Part shown: piece after piece, positions 36,771 through 45,324 of the stretch
How the letters are laid out: each line of letters begins with the position of its first letter
Numbering within the stretch: the first letter of the stretch is position 1
Origin: Chitinophagales bacterium
GTDB lineage: Bacteria; Bacteroidota; Bacteroidia; Chitinophagales; LD1
Direction: 5' to 3'
Length of the DNA stretch: 64,000 nt
Assembly: GCA_026129525.1 (NCBI GenBank)
Contig: JAHCHW010000004.1
Location: 62,001-126,000 of the forward strand
The notes under the pieces: model-generated
The model's input: the letters and a program-made list of their open reading frames with translations, nothing else
Database searches by the model: none
Told to the model about the DNA's origin: nothing
Made by a program: the position numbers and the translations under genes

Positions 36771-37517
36771 GTGAAAAAAGCAACCCTACTATTACTTCTT
36801 CTCAGTTTTATAAGCACAGGCATTGTATTTGCACAGGATGACGACCTGCCGCCTCCCACCAGTAAACCTAAAGCAGACGACAAGCGACCCGATAGCGATT
36901 TCGTTGGCTTTAAACCCAAAAAGAAAGTTGACCTTTCAAAGTTTATTATTGAGCCGAATTTCAACCTCTCCATAGGGCAGGGAATGGTAGTTCTTGGGCT
37001 TTCTCCTTATGTAGGTTACAAAGTGTTTGAACCTAAGAATGGTAAAGGAAATGCCGGCAATACCGGTTTGTTTGTAGGCGGAGGTGTAACTTATTTCTAC
37101 AGCGGTTTCCGCAATATTGAGTTTCGCGATGCTACCGGCAATGCCTATTATGCCAATGCCAACTGGCATACGTTCGGTGGGGGTGTGTTTACGCAGTATA
37201 ATATTTGGCGAGGTTTTTTTGCGCGCTTGCGTTTTGAAGTGCTCCACCGCAGAATGGACGACTTTACCAGCGGAGGCGTTTACGTGCAAACGTATCCCGG
37301 CACTAACAAGTACACCGTAATAATTCCTAAAGTGGAGAAAACAATTCCTGCCCTTTTAATAGGCGCAGGTTACAATCTGTTACAGAGCAAAAATTTCTTC
37401 TTCCCTATATTGGTTTCGTACAACGTACTGCATCCGTTTACTACGGCCGACCAACGGGCTTACTCACTTTATCCGCGTGGCTTAGTGGTGCAGCTGGGCT
37501 TTATAAATGTTTTCTAA
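36771..37517 (+). CDS. Exported outer-membrane beta-barrel-like protein
   Basis: 248 residues from a GTG at 36771 (VKKATLLLLLLSFISTGIVFA signal peptide); the longer frame from 36699 would begin inside the terminator. After a proline/lysine-rich linker (DDLPPPTSKPKADDKRPDSD) about eight amphipathic strands follow: FIIEPNFNLSIGQG, YVGYKVFEP, VGGGVTYFYSG, RLRFEVLHRR, LLIGAGYNLL, and a final LVVQLGFINVF with the C-terminal Phe typical of barrels. A barrel of unknown function is the likely call. It ends 8 bases before the convergent M43 gene. Confidence 0.7.
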   Translation: MKKATLLLLLLSFISTGIVFAQDDDLPPPTSKPKADDKRPDSDFVGFKPKKKVDLSKFIIEPNFNLSIGQGMVVLGLSPYVGYKVFEPKNGKGNAGNTGLFVGGGVTYFYSGFRNIEFRDATGNAYYANANWHTFGGGVFTQYNIWRGFFARLRFEVLHRRMDDFTSGGVYVQTYPGTNKYTVIIPKVEKTIPALLIGAGYNLLQSKNFFFPILVSYNVLHPFTTADQRAYSLYPRGLVVQLGFINVF

Positions 37518-37525
37518 CAAAGCAC

Positions 37526-40500
37526 CTATCTGCTTATAAGCAGTTGTTTCACCGCACTGCCGCTTTCATTTCTTATCTCTAAGTAGTAAATCCCTTCGGC
37601 AAAATTCGCCAGGTTTAGTTTTTCAACCGGTTCGTTCATGGTATGGTTTACAACAGCCTGCCCTAACACATTTTTGAGTTGCACAGACGATGCGCCTGTA
37701 TAGTTGCTGACTGAAATAACTACTTCATCAGTTGCAGGATTTGGGTAAACGCTGAACTTCAAACTCAAAGCAGCTTCCGAAATTCCCGTCCCCGGAATTT
37801 CATTCACCACCACAAAAGCAGTTTTCTCACAGCCGTTACCGTCATACACCGTTACACTGTACAAACCCGGAGCTAATCCCGAAATATTGCTGGAGGTTTC
37901 TCCGGTTGACCACTCTAAGTTGTAAGGTGGCGTTCCGCCCGAAATGTTGCTTACCGATACTTCACCGTTATTTTGTCCTTCGTTGGCATTAATGGTAGAA
38001 GTAGCAAACTGTATTTCACTTGGCTGCGTAATAACTATTGCAGCAGTGGTAGTGCAGTTGTTGGCATCAGTAATAGTAACAGAATAATTTCCGGCAGGCA
38101 CTCCGTTAATGTTGTTAGTAATGGCACCAGTATTCCATGCGTAAGCATAAGCCGGAGAACCTCCGCTTACGCCAACTACTGCCGTACCCGAAAAATCGTT
38201 AAAGCACAGCAAGTTACTTGCGCTAATGTTAGCAGCGGGTTCAGGCTGTTCGTTTATATCAAAGGTTGCTGTAACCGAGCAGTGGTTTACATCGCTCACC
38301 ACTACCGAGTAACTACCGGCACTTAAACCCGAAACACTGTTGCCTGTTGTATTGTTCGACCACTGGTAATTGTATCCGGGCGTTCCCCCGGTAACAGTTG
38401 CCGAAGCAGAGCCGGTGTTTACTGCCCCGCAAGGAATATCCGTTTCATTTATCAAAACACTAAGTGGCGCAGGCTCTGCAATTACAACGGTTTCAATTTG
38501 TTGGCAAAGATTGTTATCCGAAACAGTTACAATGTATGTACCCGCTGCAAGATTACTGGCAACATTGGTTTGCGAACCGGTTGACCAGTTATAGGTATAA
38601 GGCGGATTTCCGGTAACCACATTTACGGTAGCTGTTCCGTTATTACCGCCATTGCACGCCACATTTATCGAAAGCACATTCACACTTAAATTTCCGGTGG
38701 CATTTACAATGCCCGAAGCGGTAGAAGTGCAGTTGTTGTTATCGGTAACAGTAACAACGTAATTGCCTGCTCCCAATCCCGAAACCGATGATGATGTTGT
38801 GCCATTACTCCAAGAATAACTGTAACCCGATGTGCCTCCGGTAACCAAAGCCGTAACCGAACCATTGGCAGTTCCGCAAAGAGTATTAGTGGCATTTACC
38901 GATACATTCAAGGCTGCCGGTTGAGTAATTGTTTGCGATGCTGTGGCTGAACATCCGATGGCATCGCTAACAGTTATTGTATAGGTTCCGGCTGCTAAAT
39001 TTGTTGCCGATGCTGTTTGTGCTCCGTTGCTCCACACATACGTAAATGGTGCAGTGCCGGTTGTAACAGTAACGGTAACACTTCCAGTACTATTTCCAAA
39101 GCAGTTAACAGGTATAGAAGAAAGCGAAACAGGAAGCGAACCGGCATTGTTTATGGTTACTGAAGCGGAAGATGAACAAGCGTTATTATCGGTAACCGTT
39201 ACAAAATAATTTCCTGCCGCAACATTACTGATAGATGCACCCGTAGCACCGTTACTCCAATTGTAAGAGTATCCTGTAGTTCCTCCTGTTACATTTACCT
39301 GAGCTGCACCGGTAGCAGTACCGCAGTTGGCATCGGTAGAAGAAGTTGAAAGATTCAACGCAGCAGGCTGCGAAATTATGTTTGTTAAGATGGAAGAGCA
39401 GCCGTTTCCGTCAGTTACGGTTACCGTGTAAATACCTGCCGGTACATTAGTAATAGATGAAGTGGTTCCTCCGTTCGACCAATTATATGTAATGGGTTGC
39501 ATGCCGTTGTTAATGGTTACCGATGCACTACCGGTTGAATTGCCAAAACACGCAACATTAGTTCCGCTGATACCTGCCGACAAACTTCCTGCACTGTTTA
39601 CAATAGCTGAAGCGGTAGTTGTGCAGTTGTTGTTATCCGTAACGGTAACAGTGTATGTTCCGGCTCCTATGTTCGATAAGCTCGAAGAAGTTGCTCCCGT
39701 ATTCCACGAATACGCATAGGGACTTGTTCCGCCTGTTGCATTTACAGAAGCACTTCCCGTACTTTGATTACAACCTGCATTGCTTGATGAAGTAGTTAAT
39801 AATAATGCAGGAGGTTCATTCAAAGTTCCCGAAAAGGTAGCAATACACGAATTGGCATCGGTAACGGTAAGTCCGTAAGTGCCGGCTGTTAATCCGTTGA
39901 GGTTTGCCGAAGTGCTCCCGTTGCTCCATTGGTAACTGTAGGGCGAAGTGCCACCTGTTACAGAAAGGATAATGGCTCCGTTATTTCCACCATGGCAACT
40001 AATGCTGTTACCACTTCCTGTTGCCGAAATAGCATTTGGTTGGGTAACGGTGGCAGAAGCCGTAATACTGCAACTGTTTACATCGGTTATGGTAACAGTG
40101 TATGTTCCTGCGGTAAGATTGGTAGCAGCAGGAGTAGTTTGTCCGTTGCTCCATTGATAATTAAACGAAGGAGTGCCCCCGCTAACGTTCAATCCGCTTG
40201 AACCGTTGCTGCCTCCAAAGCACGAAACATTTATAACATTGGGGATTGCAGTAATGACTGCCGGTTGAGCAATAGTTGCAGTTGCAGTTGCCGAGCAACT
40301 CTTAGTATCGGTTACGGTTACAGTGTATGTACCGGCTGCAAGGTTGGTAGCATTCGCAGTAGTTTGTCCGTTGTTCCATGCATAAGTAAATGCCGGTGTA
40401 CCACCCGATGCGCTAACTGATGCCGAGCCGTTGGTTAATCCATTGCAGGCAACATTGTTTACGGTAGGATTTGAAAGTGTAATAGCCGGATTAACTGTTG

Positions 40501-42364
40501 CCACTGCCGGTGTTCTTTCCGATACACAATCGGGCGTTTTGATAACCCAATTGTAACAGTAATAGAAATAGGCGGTAGTGCTGCTGCCAGCATTATTTCC
40601 TGTAATGCTCACATTGCCGCCTGCATCGTTGTACGGATAAACCGCACCTGCGTTGTTTCTGTACAAATTGATAGTAGTGTTGCTTGGCAATCCCAACCTA
40701 TAACCTGTTCCGACTGTAAGCGGAAAGTTGAGTGTAACAGTACTTCCGCCATTCGGAACATTTACCGTTAAAGTTGAAAGTACTGTTCCGGCACTGTTTT
40801 GCAATTCGAACGTACGGTTGCCCGCACCATTAGCATATACATATACTGATTGCAGTGTGCATGGCTTTAATACATTAAAAATGGTGTACCACGATGAATT
40901 AAGATACCCGCCTGTGCCAATATTATTGTTAGCCGGCCCAACAGTATAAGTTGGTCCGCTTACCGATGCTTCAGCATAGTACGTAGTGGTAGTTGAAATA
41001 CTTGGCGTAACAAACGGATTCCCCGTTGCTAAAGGAGTAGTAGCATTCAACGAAGCGTACCATTTTATAGTATCGGACGATGATGACGAAAGTGTTACCG
41101 TGCCAGTACCGCAACGGCTTCCGTTGTTTACAGCGGGTGCCGCGGGTTTGGTAATGGTAATTAAGTTGGTTTGTGTTTTGGTATTACTGCCAACACCGTT
41201 AGTTACGGTAAGTGTAACCGTATAGGTGCCGTTTGCAGAATAAGTGTAGGTAGGGTTCTGTTGGGTAGAAGTATTGCCATCGCCAAAGTTCCACAACCAC
41301 GAAGTTGGGTTTCCGGTTGACTGGTCGGTAAACTGAATTGTGCCGGAGCAAGAAGTAGTTTTATCGGCTGTGAAATTTGCTACCGGAGCAGGGTTAACCG
41401 AAAGGCAGCCTTGCGAATTTAGCAGCGAAGCCCTGCTGCCGCCTGTTGCAAACAAAGCCATGCTGCGAGCCTTTTGCCCGTTCGTAAACATATACATGCA
41501 GGCATCGTTGGTGTAATCCATGTAGTTCATTGTCATTTCAACCGGAGTACCGGTACAGGTGCTGTAGTGCGGATATGTAGGACAACCGTAATTAGCAGCA
41601 TTATGTAAAGGAGTATCGTTTACCTGATCATTACCGCAAGTGGCATCGCCCCAAATGTGGTACAGGTTTAACCAATGTCCAATTTCATGTGTGGCTGTTC
41701 TTCCTTTATTATAAGGTGAAGTAGCAGTGCCAATAGTTCCAAAAGCGGTATAAGTTATTACTACGCCATCGGTAGCGGCAGCCCCACCGGGAAACTGTGC
41801 ATAACCAAGCAAACTGTTGCCGAGGTTGCAAACCCAAATGTTGAGATAAGACGCCCTTGGCCAAGCATCGCTACCGCCATTAGCAGTATATTTTACATTG
41901 TTATTGGTTGAAAAAGAGGTAGCGGAAGTTTGCCTGCGGATAATGCCGGTGGTGGGGTTTCCGTTGGGGTCGCGGGTAGCAAGGCAAAATTCTATTTCAT
42001 AATCAGCTACAAGGCTTTGAAAAACAGATGGGGTACTCGTCCAATCGGTATTCAGTTTCCGGAAATCGAGATTGAGTTGATTTATCTGCGAAAAAATCTG
42101 CTGGTCGCTAATATTTTGGGCAGATGTGTTATACACCACGTGTACTACCACCGGTATAGTTATTACCGCACGTTCCCCTGGCGGTTGTGGTTGCAAAAGA
42201 TACTGTTGGGTATGTTGCTCAATAGCATCTAAACTTTGTTGCAAAAGTGGGTTTTGTTGCAACTGCCATTCCAAATGCTCGGCAGTACCGCATCGTTGTG
42301 CAACGACAAAATTGGTAAACAGAAAAAGTGCAACTACAACTGAGAGTAAAATGTGTTTCTTCAC
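37526..42364 (-). CDS. Giant M43-family zinc protease with PKD domain, 12 SprB repeats and T9SS type A domain
   Basis: 1612 residues from a GTG at 42364 (VKKHILLSVVVALFLF signal peptide). The protease domain has HEIGHWLNLYH at 226-236 (zinc ligands His226, His230, His236; Glu227 catalytic) and the Met-turn MNYMDYTND, as in pappalysin-like M43 proteins. The usual Gly in the third motif position is Asn. A PKD domain (WNFGDGNTSTQQNPTYTY) follows. Then come a 150-residue region of unknown fold and twelve SprB repeats, each ending in a GTYxVTVTDxxxC-like core. The C-terminal 75 residues are a T9SS type A domain (YPNPATDEVVISV, FAEGIYYLEIRN). A large surface-bound or secreted metalloprotease is the likely product. 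Confidence 0.88.
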   Translation of the reverse strand: MKKHILLSVVVALFLFTNFVVAQRCGTAEHLEWQLQQNPLLQQSLDAIEQHTQQYLLQPQPPGERAVITIPVVVHVVYNTSAQNISDQQIFSQINQLNLDFRKLNTDWTSTPSVFQSLVADYEIEFCLATRDPNGNPTTGIIRRQTSATSFSTNNNVKYTANGGSDAWPRASYLNIWVCNLGNSLLGYAQFPGGAAATDGVVITYTAFGTIGTATSPYNKGRTATHEIGHWLNLYHIWGDATCGNDQVNDTPLHNAANYGCPTYPHYSTCTGTPVEMTMNYMDYTNDACMYMFTNGQKARSMALFATGGSRASLLNSQGCLSVNPAPVANFTADKTTSCSGTIQFTDQSTGNPTSWLWNFGDGNTSTQQNPTYTYSANGTYTVTLTVTNGVGSNTKTQTNLITITKPAAPAVNNGSRCGTGTVTLSSSSSDTIKWYASLNATTPLATGNPFVTPSISTTTTYYAEASVSGPTYTVGPANNNIGTGGYLNSSWYTIFNVLKPCTLQSVYVYANGAGNRTFELQNSAGTVLSTLTVNVPNGGSTVTLNFPLTVGTGYRLGLPSNTTINLYRNNAGAVYPYNDAGGNVSITGNNAGSSTTAYFYYCYNWVIKTPDCVSERTPAVATVNPAITLSNPTVNNVACNGLTNGSASVSASGGTPAFTYAWNNGQTTANATNLAAGTYTVTVTDTKSCSATATATIAQPAVITAIPNVINVSCFGGSNGSSGLNVSGGTPSFNYQWSNGQTTPAATNLTAGTYTVTITDVNSCSITASATVTQPNAISATGSGNSISCHGGNNGAIILSVTGGTSPYSYQWSNGSTSANLNGLTAGTYGLTVTDANSCIATFSGTLNEPPALLLTTSSSNAGCNQSTGSASVNATGGTSPYAYSWNTGATSSSLSNIGAGTYTVTVTDNNNCTTTASAIVNSAGSLSAGISGTNVACFGNSTGSASVTINNGMQPITYNWSNGGTTSSITNVPAGIYTVTVTDGNGCSSILTNIISQPAALNLSTSSTDANCGTATGAAQVNVTGGTTGYSYNWSNGATGASISNVAAGNYFVTVTDNNACSSSASVTINNAGSLPVSLSSIPVNCFGNSTGSVTVTVTTGTAPFTYVWSNGAQTASATNLAAGTYTITVSDAIGCSATASQTITQPAALNVSVNATNTLCGTANGSVTALVTGGTSGYSYSWSNGTTSSSVSGLGAGNYVVTVTDNNNCTSTASGIVNATGNLSVNVLSINVACNGGNNGTATVNVVTGNPPYTYNWSTGSQTNVASNLAAGTYIVTVSDNNLCQQIETVVIAEPAPLSVLINETDIPCGAVNTGSASATVTGGTPGYNYQWSNNTTGNSVSGLSAGSYSVVVSDVNHCSVTATFDINEQPEPAANISASNLLCFNDFSGTAVVGVSGGSPAYAYAWNTGAITNNINGVPAGNYSVTITDANNCTTTAAIVITQPSEIQFATSTINANEGQNNGEVSVSNISGGTPPYNLEWSTGETSSNISGLAPGLYSVTVYDGNGCEKTAFVVVNEIPGTGISEAALSLKFSVYPNPATDEVVISVSNYTGASSVQLKNVLGQAVVNHTMNEPVEKLNLANFAEGIYYLEIRNESGSAVKQLLISR

Positions 42365-42446
42365 GTTCTTCAAAATTTTAACCAAAGTAAAAAAATATCC
42401 GTCTCTTATGTTCGGTATTGTAACAGAGGGAGAATAAGATGTGAAG

Positions 42447-42509
42447 GGGAAACGGGACAAGGGACATGTGGCAAGGGCGATGGGAAATGGGGGATAGAAA
42501 ATGGGCACG
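42447..42509. repeat. Degenerate 7-bp repeat array (GGGACAA family)
   Basis: Nine contiguous 7-mers: GGGAAAC, GGGACAA, GGGACAT, GTGGCAA, GGGCGAT, GGGAAAT, GGGGGAT, AGAAAAT and GGGCACG. Seven start with GGG. It lies between the start of the M43 protease gene and the end of the Sua5 gene, so it may sit in the promoter region of the protease gene (about 80 bases upstream of the chosen start). Confidence 0.6.
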
Positions 42510-42527
42510 CAGGACGATTTCGAATTC

Positions 42528-43502
42528 TTACTCGGTTCCAACTGCAGCTCTTCGCAAGCGGTCGTTTATGGCTTTGCCTAAACCGGTGTCGGGGAAAGGA
42601 ATTGTATAAATAACCGACACGTTGCTGTTGTCTAACTGACGCATGGCAGCAAACAAGTTTCGTGCAGCTTCTTTTACATCACCTTTTGCTGATAGCAGAA
42701 TTTGATTGGGGGAAGGTGAGTTTTGAATATACTGATTGAATAAAATGGCTCCGGCATTTTCTGCTTGTATTTCATCAATATTTAACTCATTAAACTGTCT
42801 GATCGTCAAATTTTTCTTTGGGGCATAATGGCTCTTAAGCATGCCCGGGCTTTTTGGATTACTGCTTTCGTTCAACTGTAGTATTGCTTTTCCTGTTATC
42901 CGCTCAATATCATCCACACTTAATCCGCCAAGGCGGTAAACTACTGCATGGTCGTTTTCAAATCCTACAATAGTGCTTTCCAAACCTACTTCGGTAGTGC
43001 CTCCATCAAGTATGTACGGAATGCGTCCATGCAGTTGGTCGTACACATGATATGCACTGGTTGGGCTTATGTAGCCAAAGGGGTTTGCGCTGGGTGCCGC
43101 CAACGGAAAATCAAGTTGTTGCAACAACTCTAACGTAAGTTTGTGCTTAGGCACCCGCACCGCTACCGTATCTAAGCCGGAGGTTACCAAATCGGGGATA
43201 ACACTTTTTTTAGGCAGCAAAAGCGTTAAAGGCCCGGGCATAAAAGCACGCATCAGTTCTTCTGCCTTTTGCGGAATATTTTCAGTGTATTTCTCTATTT
43301 CATTTGCTGATGAAACATGCACAATTAGCGGATCGAAATGCGGGCGGTTTTTTACCGAAAAAATTTTGAGCACAGCTTCAGGACTCAGCGCGTTGGCAGC
43401 TAAACCATACACTGTTTCAGTAGGTATGCCCACGGTTTCGCCTTGTTCTAAAAACCTTTTAGCTTCGGCAATATCGGTGCCAATTGTTGTGTTAAACCAC
43501 AT
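42528..43502 (-). CDS. Threonylcarbamoyl-AMP synthase (Sua5)
   Basis: 324 residues, the Sua5 length with the extra C-terminal domain. The YrdC part shows IPTETVYGLAANALSP near residue 26, KNRPHFDPLIVHVS, PGPLTLLLPKK, AVRVPKHKLTLELL, and AAPSANPFGYISPT. The linker motif SPGMLKSHYAPKK begins the Sua5 domain. The enzyme forms threonylcarbamoyl-AMP from Thr, bicarbonate and ATP for the t6A base of ANN-decoding tRNAs. It lies upstream of the M43 protease gene with 163 bases between. Confidence 0.92.
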   Translation of the reverse strand: MWFNTTIGTDIAEAKRFLEQGETVGIPTETVYGLAANALSPEAVLKIFSVKNRPHFDPLIVHVSSANEIEKYTENIPQKAEELMRAFMPGPLTLLLPKKSVIPDLVTSGLDTVAVRVPKHKLTLELLQQLDFPLAAPSANPFGYISPTSAYHVYDQLHGRIPYILDGGTTEVGLESTIVGFENDHAVVYRLGGLSVDDIERITGKAILQLNESSNPKSPGMLKSHYAPKKNLTIRQFNELNIDEIQAENAGAILFNQYIQNSPSPNQILLSAKGDVKEAARNLFAAMRQLDNSNVSVIYTIPFPDTGLGKAINDRLRRAAVGTE

Positions 43503-43656
43503 ACTGCGCTAAAGTATGTTTTTCGTGTAAAGGTTAGCTTACAACTGTTCCAACCCAATAGCTTTCCAACACCCGTACAATAAAAGTTGATGGGTGCGCG
43601 TTGCATAACAAAACAACCACCCATGGCATACTGCTACCTAACCAAAACCAACCCGT

Positions 43657-44343
43657 ATGAACCACATTCGCTGGCTGGCAATTTTGCTGTTAGTAATGGC
43701 ATTGCCGGCAAAACAGGCTTTCGCCTTCGAGCCTAAAAAGCTTCGCAAGGATACTACCCAACAAATATCTTACCCTAAGCAAGGCGGCAATTTTTCGCTT
43801 GGCGTTCGGAACGTTATCAGTGCTTTTAACCATGGAGACCCCAGCGAAATAGGGACCGGTATAGGCGGTCATTTTCGTGTGCAGGTAGTTGACCGTGTAA
43901 ACACCGAATGGTATGCCGATGTAATTCCGGCCAATATCAAAAACAAAGCGCACCGCATGGATTACCACATTGGCTGGAGCGTAATGTATTATGTAATTGA
44001 CCCGAAGGGATTCAACCGAAAACTCACTCCTTACATTGTTGCAGGGCATTGTTTCGACTGGACAACTATTAAGTTAAATGGAACTGAAACTCCGCAAAGC
44101 AAAACGCGGTTCAGTTCGGCTGTGCAAGCGGGCATGGGTTGCCACTATAATGTTACTCCTCGTTTCGATATCACCCTAACCACACAGTACATGTTTCATT
44201 TGGGGAAAGAGTTACATGCTCATGAGGATGTAAACGGTAAAATGTTTATTGAAGAACATAAGCATGCCGGGTGGGAAGGACATTTGCTGATAAGTATTGG
44301 CGTTAACTACAAAATATCTCAGATATGGAAACCAAGAGGCTGA
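43657..44343 (+). CDS. Exported beta-barrel-like protein 1
   Basis: 228 residues. Signal peptide about 1-23 (KQAFAF). The mature part is a series of short amphipathic strands (GNFSLGVRNVISAF, GGHFRVQVVDRVNTEWYADV, WSVMYYVID, AVQAGMGCHYNVTPRFDITLTT, LLISIGVNY), the pattern of small outer-membrane barrels with an N-terminal start (OprF/OmpW-like). No family is recognised. It overlaps the next gene by 19 bases, so the two are cotranscribed and probably cotranslated. Confidence 0.7.
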   Translation: MNHIRWLAILLLVMALPAKQAFAFEPKKLRKDTTQQISYPKQGGNFSLGVRNVISAFNHGDPSEIGTGIGGHFRVQVVDRVNTEWYADVIPANIKNKAHRMDYHIGWSVMYYVIDPKGFNRKLTPYIVAGHCFDWTTIKLNGTETPQSKTRFSSAVQAGMGCHYNVTPRFDITLTTQYMFHLGKELHAHEDVNGKMFIEEHKHAGWEGHLLISIGVNYKISQIWKPRG

Positions 44344-44972
44344 CAGCGTTACTGCTACCGTTGCTGTTAATAGCTTCGGGTACATACGCGCAAAAAAAGA
44401 GAATAATGATTTGGGAAGAACGCAAAGGCTGTATCCGCTCACAGGGAAATTTGGCTGCGGGGTACTTATTCCCGCAAAAACAAGTGGCTGCTTACTTAGC
44501 AGGCGATATGGATTTGTTTGTTGACAACCGCGTTTCGGTAAACGGACAACTATGGACTTCGTTTGCCACTACCGCACCCAACAAGCCGGGCATACTTGCC
44601 AATCACTCTGTATTTTGGGGGATGAACTATCACATTCTGCCCAAAGGACGATTTGACCCGTACATCGGGCTAACTCCCGGATTGGGCTTAGTGCGCGCCA
44701 ACTATTTTGACGGTGAAGCCATGCGTAAATCAGCTTTCGATGCTGTGCCGCTTATTTCGGCACAGGTGGGTGTAAACTACTATGTAGGCTGGATATTTCA
44801 CTTCTTTGCCAAAGTGCAAGGGGTAAGCGGAGTGTTCTTCAAAGATGTTCCCCGCTCATCGCGTTTGGAAGAACTGAAATTTACCGCAGGGCTCGGATGG
44901 AACCTGCGCTTATGGAAACCCAAAAAGAAAGACAATGCACCTTTGCCGGTACTTATTAAAGGCAGGTCATAA
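44325..44972 (+). CDS. Exported beta-barrel-like protein 2
   Basis: 215 residues. Signal peptide about 1-22 (IASGTYA). Strand pattern as in the preceding gene (GNLAAGYLFPQKQ, RVSVNGQLWTSF, PYIGLTPGLGLVRANY, QVGVNYYVGWIFHFFAKV, FTAGLGWNLRLW), so both may come from one old duplication, although similarity is low. The start lies within the end of the upstream gene. A strong hairpin follows at 44976. Likely an outer-membrane barrel of unknown role. Confidence 0.68.
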   Translation: METKRLTALLLPLLLIASGTYAQKKRIMIWEERKGCIRSQGNLAAGYLFPQKQVAAYLAGDMDLFVDNRVSVNGQLWTSFATTAPNKPGILANHSVFWGMNYHILPKGRFDPYIGLTPGLGLVRANYFDGEAMRKSAFDAVPLISAQVGVNYYVGWIFHFFAKVQGVSGVFFKDVPRSSRLEELKFTAGLGWNLRLWKPKKKDNAPLPVLIKGRS

Positions 44973-44975
44973 AAC

Positions 44976-45047
44976 TTAATCGCATAGGAATAGTAGTGGT
45001 TTTATTCTTCCGCGTTCGCAGTTGTTCCTATGCGATTAAATGTTTTT
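44976..45047 (+). terminator. Long-stem terminator before the cysteine operon
   Basis: TTAATCGCATAGGAA (44976-44990) and TTCCTATGCGATTAA (45025-45039) are perfect 15-bp inverted repeats around a 34-base loop, followed by ATGTTTTTG. It isolates the barrel genes from the downstream operon. The large loop is unusual for a terminator, so an additional role is possible. Confidence 0.75.
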
Positions 45048-45100
45048 GTGTATTTCAAACAATAGCATGTTTATCAGATTTGGGCACCTTTTTTCAAAAC

Positions 45101-45130
45101 TTGGCAAGTTGAATTATGAACTTATATTTG
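45101..45130 (+). promoter_or_regulatory. Promoter of the cysteine operon
   Basis: TATATTTG at 45123-45130 matches the Bacteroidota -7 consensus TAnnTTTG exactly, and TTGG at 45101-45104 sits 18 bases before it as the -33 box. Transcription would start near 45136, some 14 bases before the leader ATG at 45150. Confidence 0.65.
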
Positions 45131-45149
45131 TGTTCAACTACAACAAAAA

Positions 45150-45233
45150 ATGATTCAGTTTTTGAAACATATTATTTCCACCTGCATGAACGCTTCATGT
45201 AAGGCTTGTTGTGTTTGTTGTTGCTGTTGCTAA
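45150..45233 (+). CDS. Cysteine-rich leader peptide of the sulfur operon
   Basis: 27 codons from ATG at 45150 to TAA at 45231. The peptide begins MIQFLKHIISTCMNASCKAC and ends CVCCCCC, nine Cys in 27 and five at the very end. It is placed 14 bases behind a good promoter and 91 bases before cysH, the first gene for cysteine synthesis. A run of codons for the product of the operon is the hallmark of leader-peptide attenuation (as for His and Trp operons, and poly-Cys leaders in Actinobacteria). A shorter start at 45186 (15 codons) keeps the same end. The ORF is too small for ordinary gene finders. No other function is evident. Confidence 0.7.
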   Translation: MIQFLKHIISTCMNASCKACCVCCCCC

Positions 45234-45324
45234 TACAAAGCCGCAGCGTTTTTCCCTATTAAAATTTCGTTTTCCGGCTTTTAACGATATAAGGCGTTAA
45301 GCTGATTTTATTATTTAAACCAAA
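45234..45324 (+). promoter_or_regulatory. Possible attenuator structures between leader and cysH
   Basis: Visible pairings: AAAGCCG (45237-45243) with CGGCTTT (45275-45281), followed by TAACG; TTAACG (45281-45286) with CGTTAA (45295-45300), followed by a T-rich stretch (GCTGATTTTATTATTT). In addition GCTG (45223-45226), inside the last Cys codons, can pair with CAGC (45244-45247), and GGCTT (45203-45207) with AAGCC (45238-45242). These are short stems and I cannot fold them, so which is terminator or antiterminator is not decided. Confidence 0.4.
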
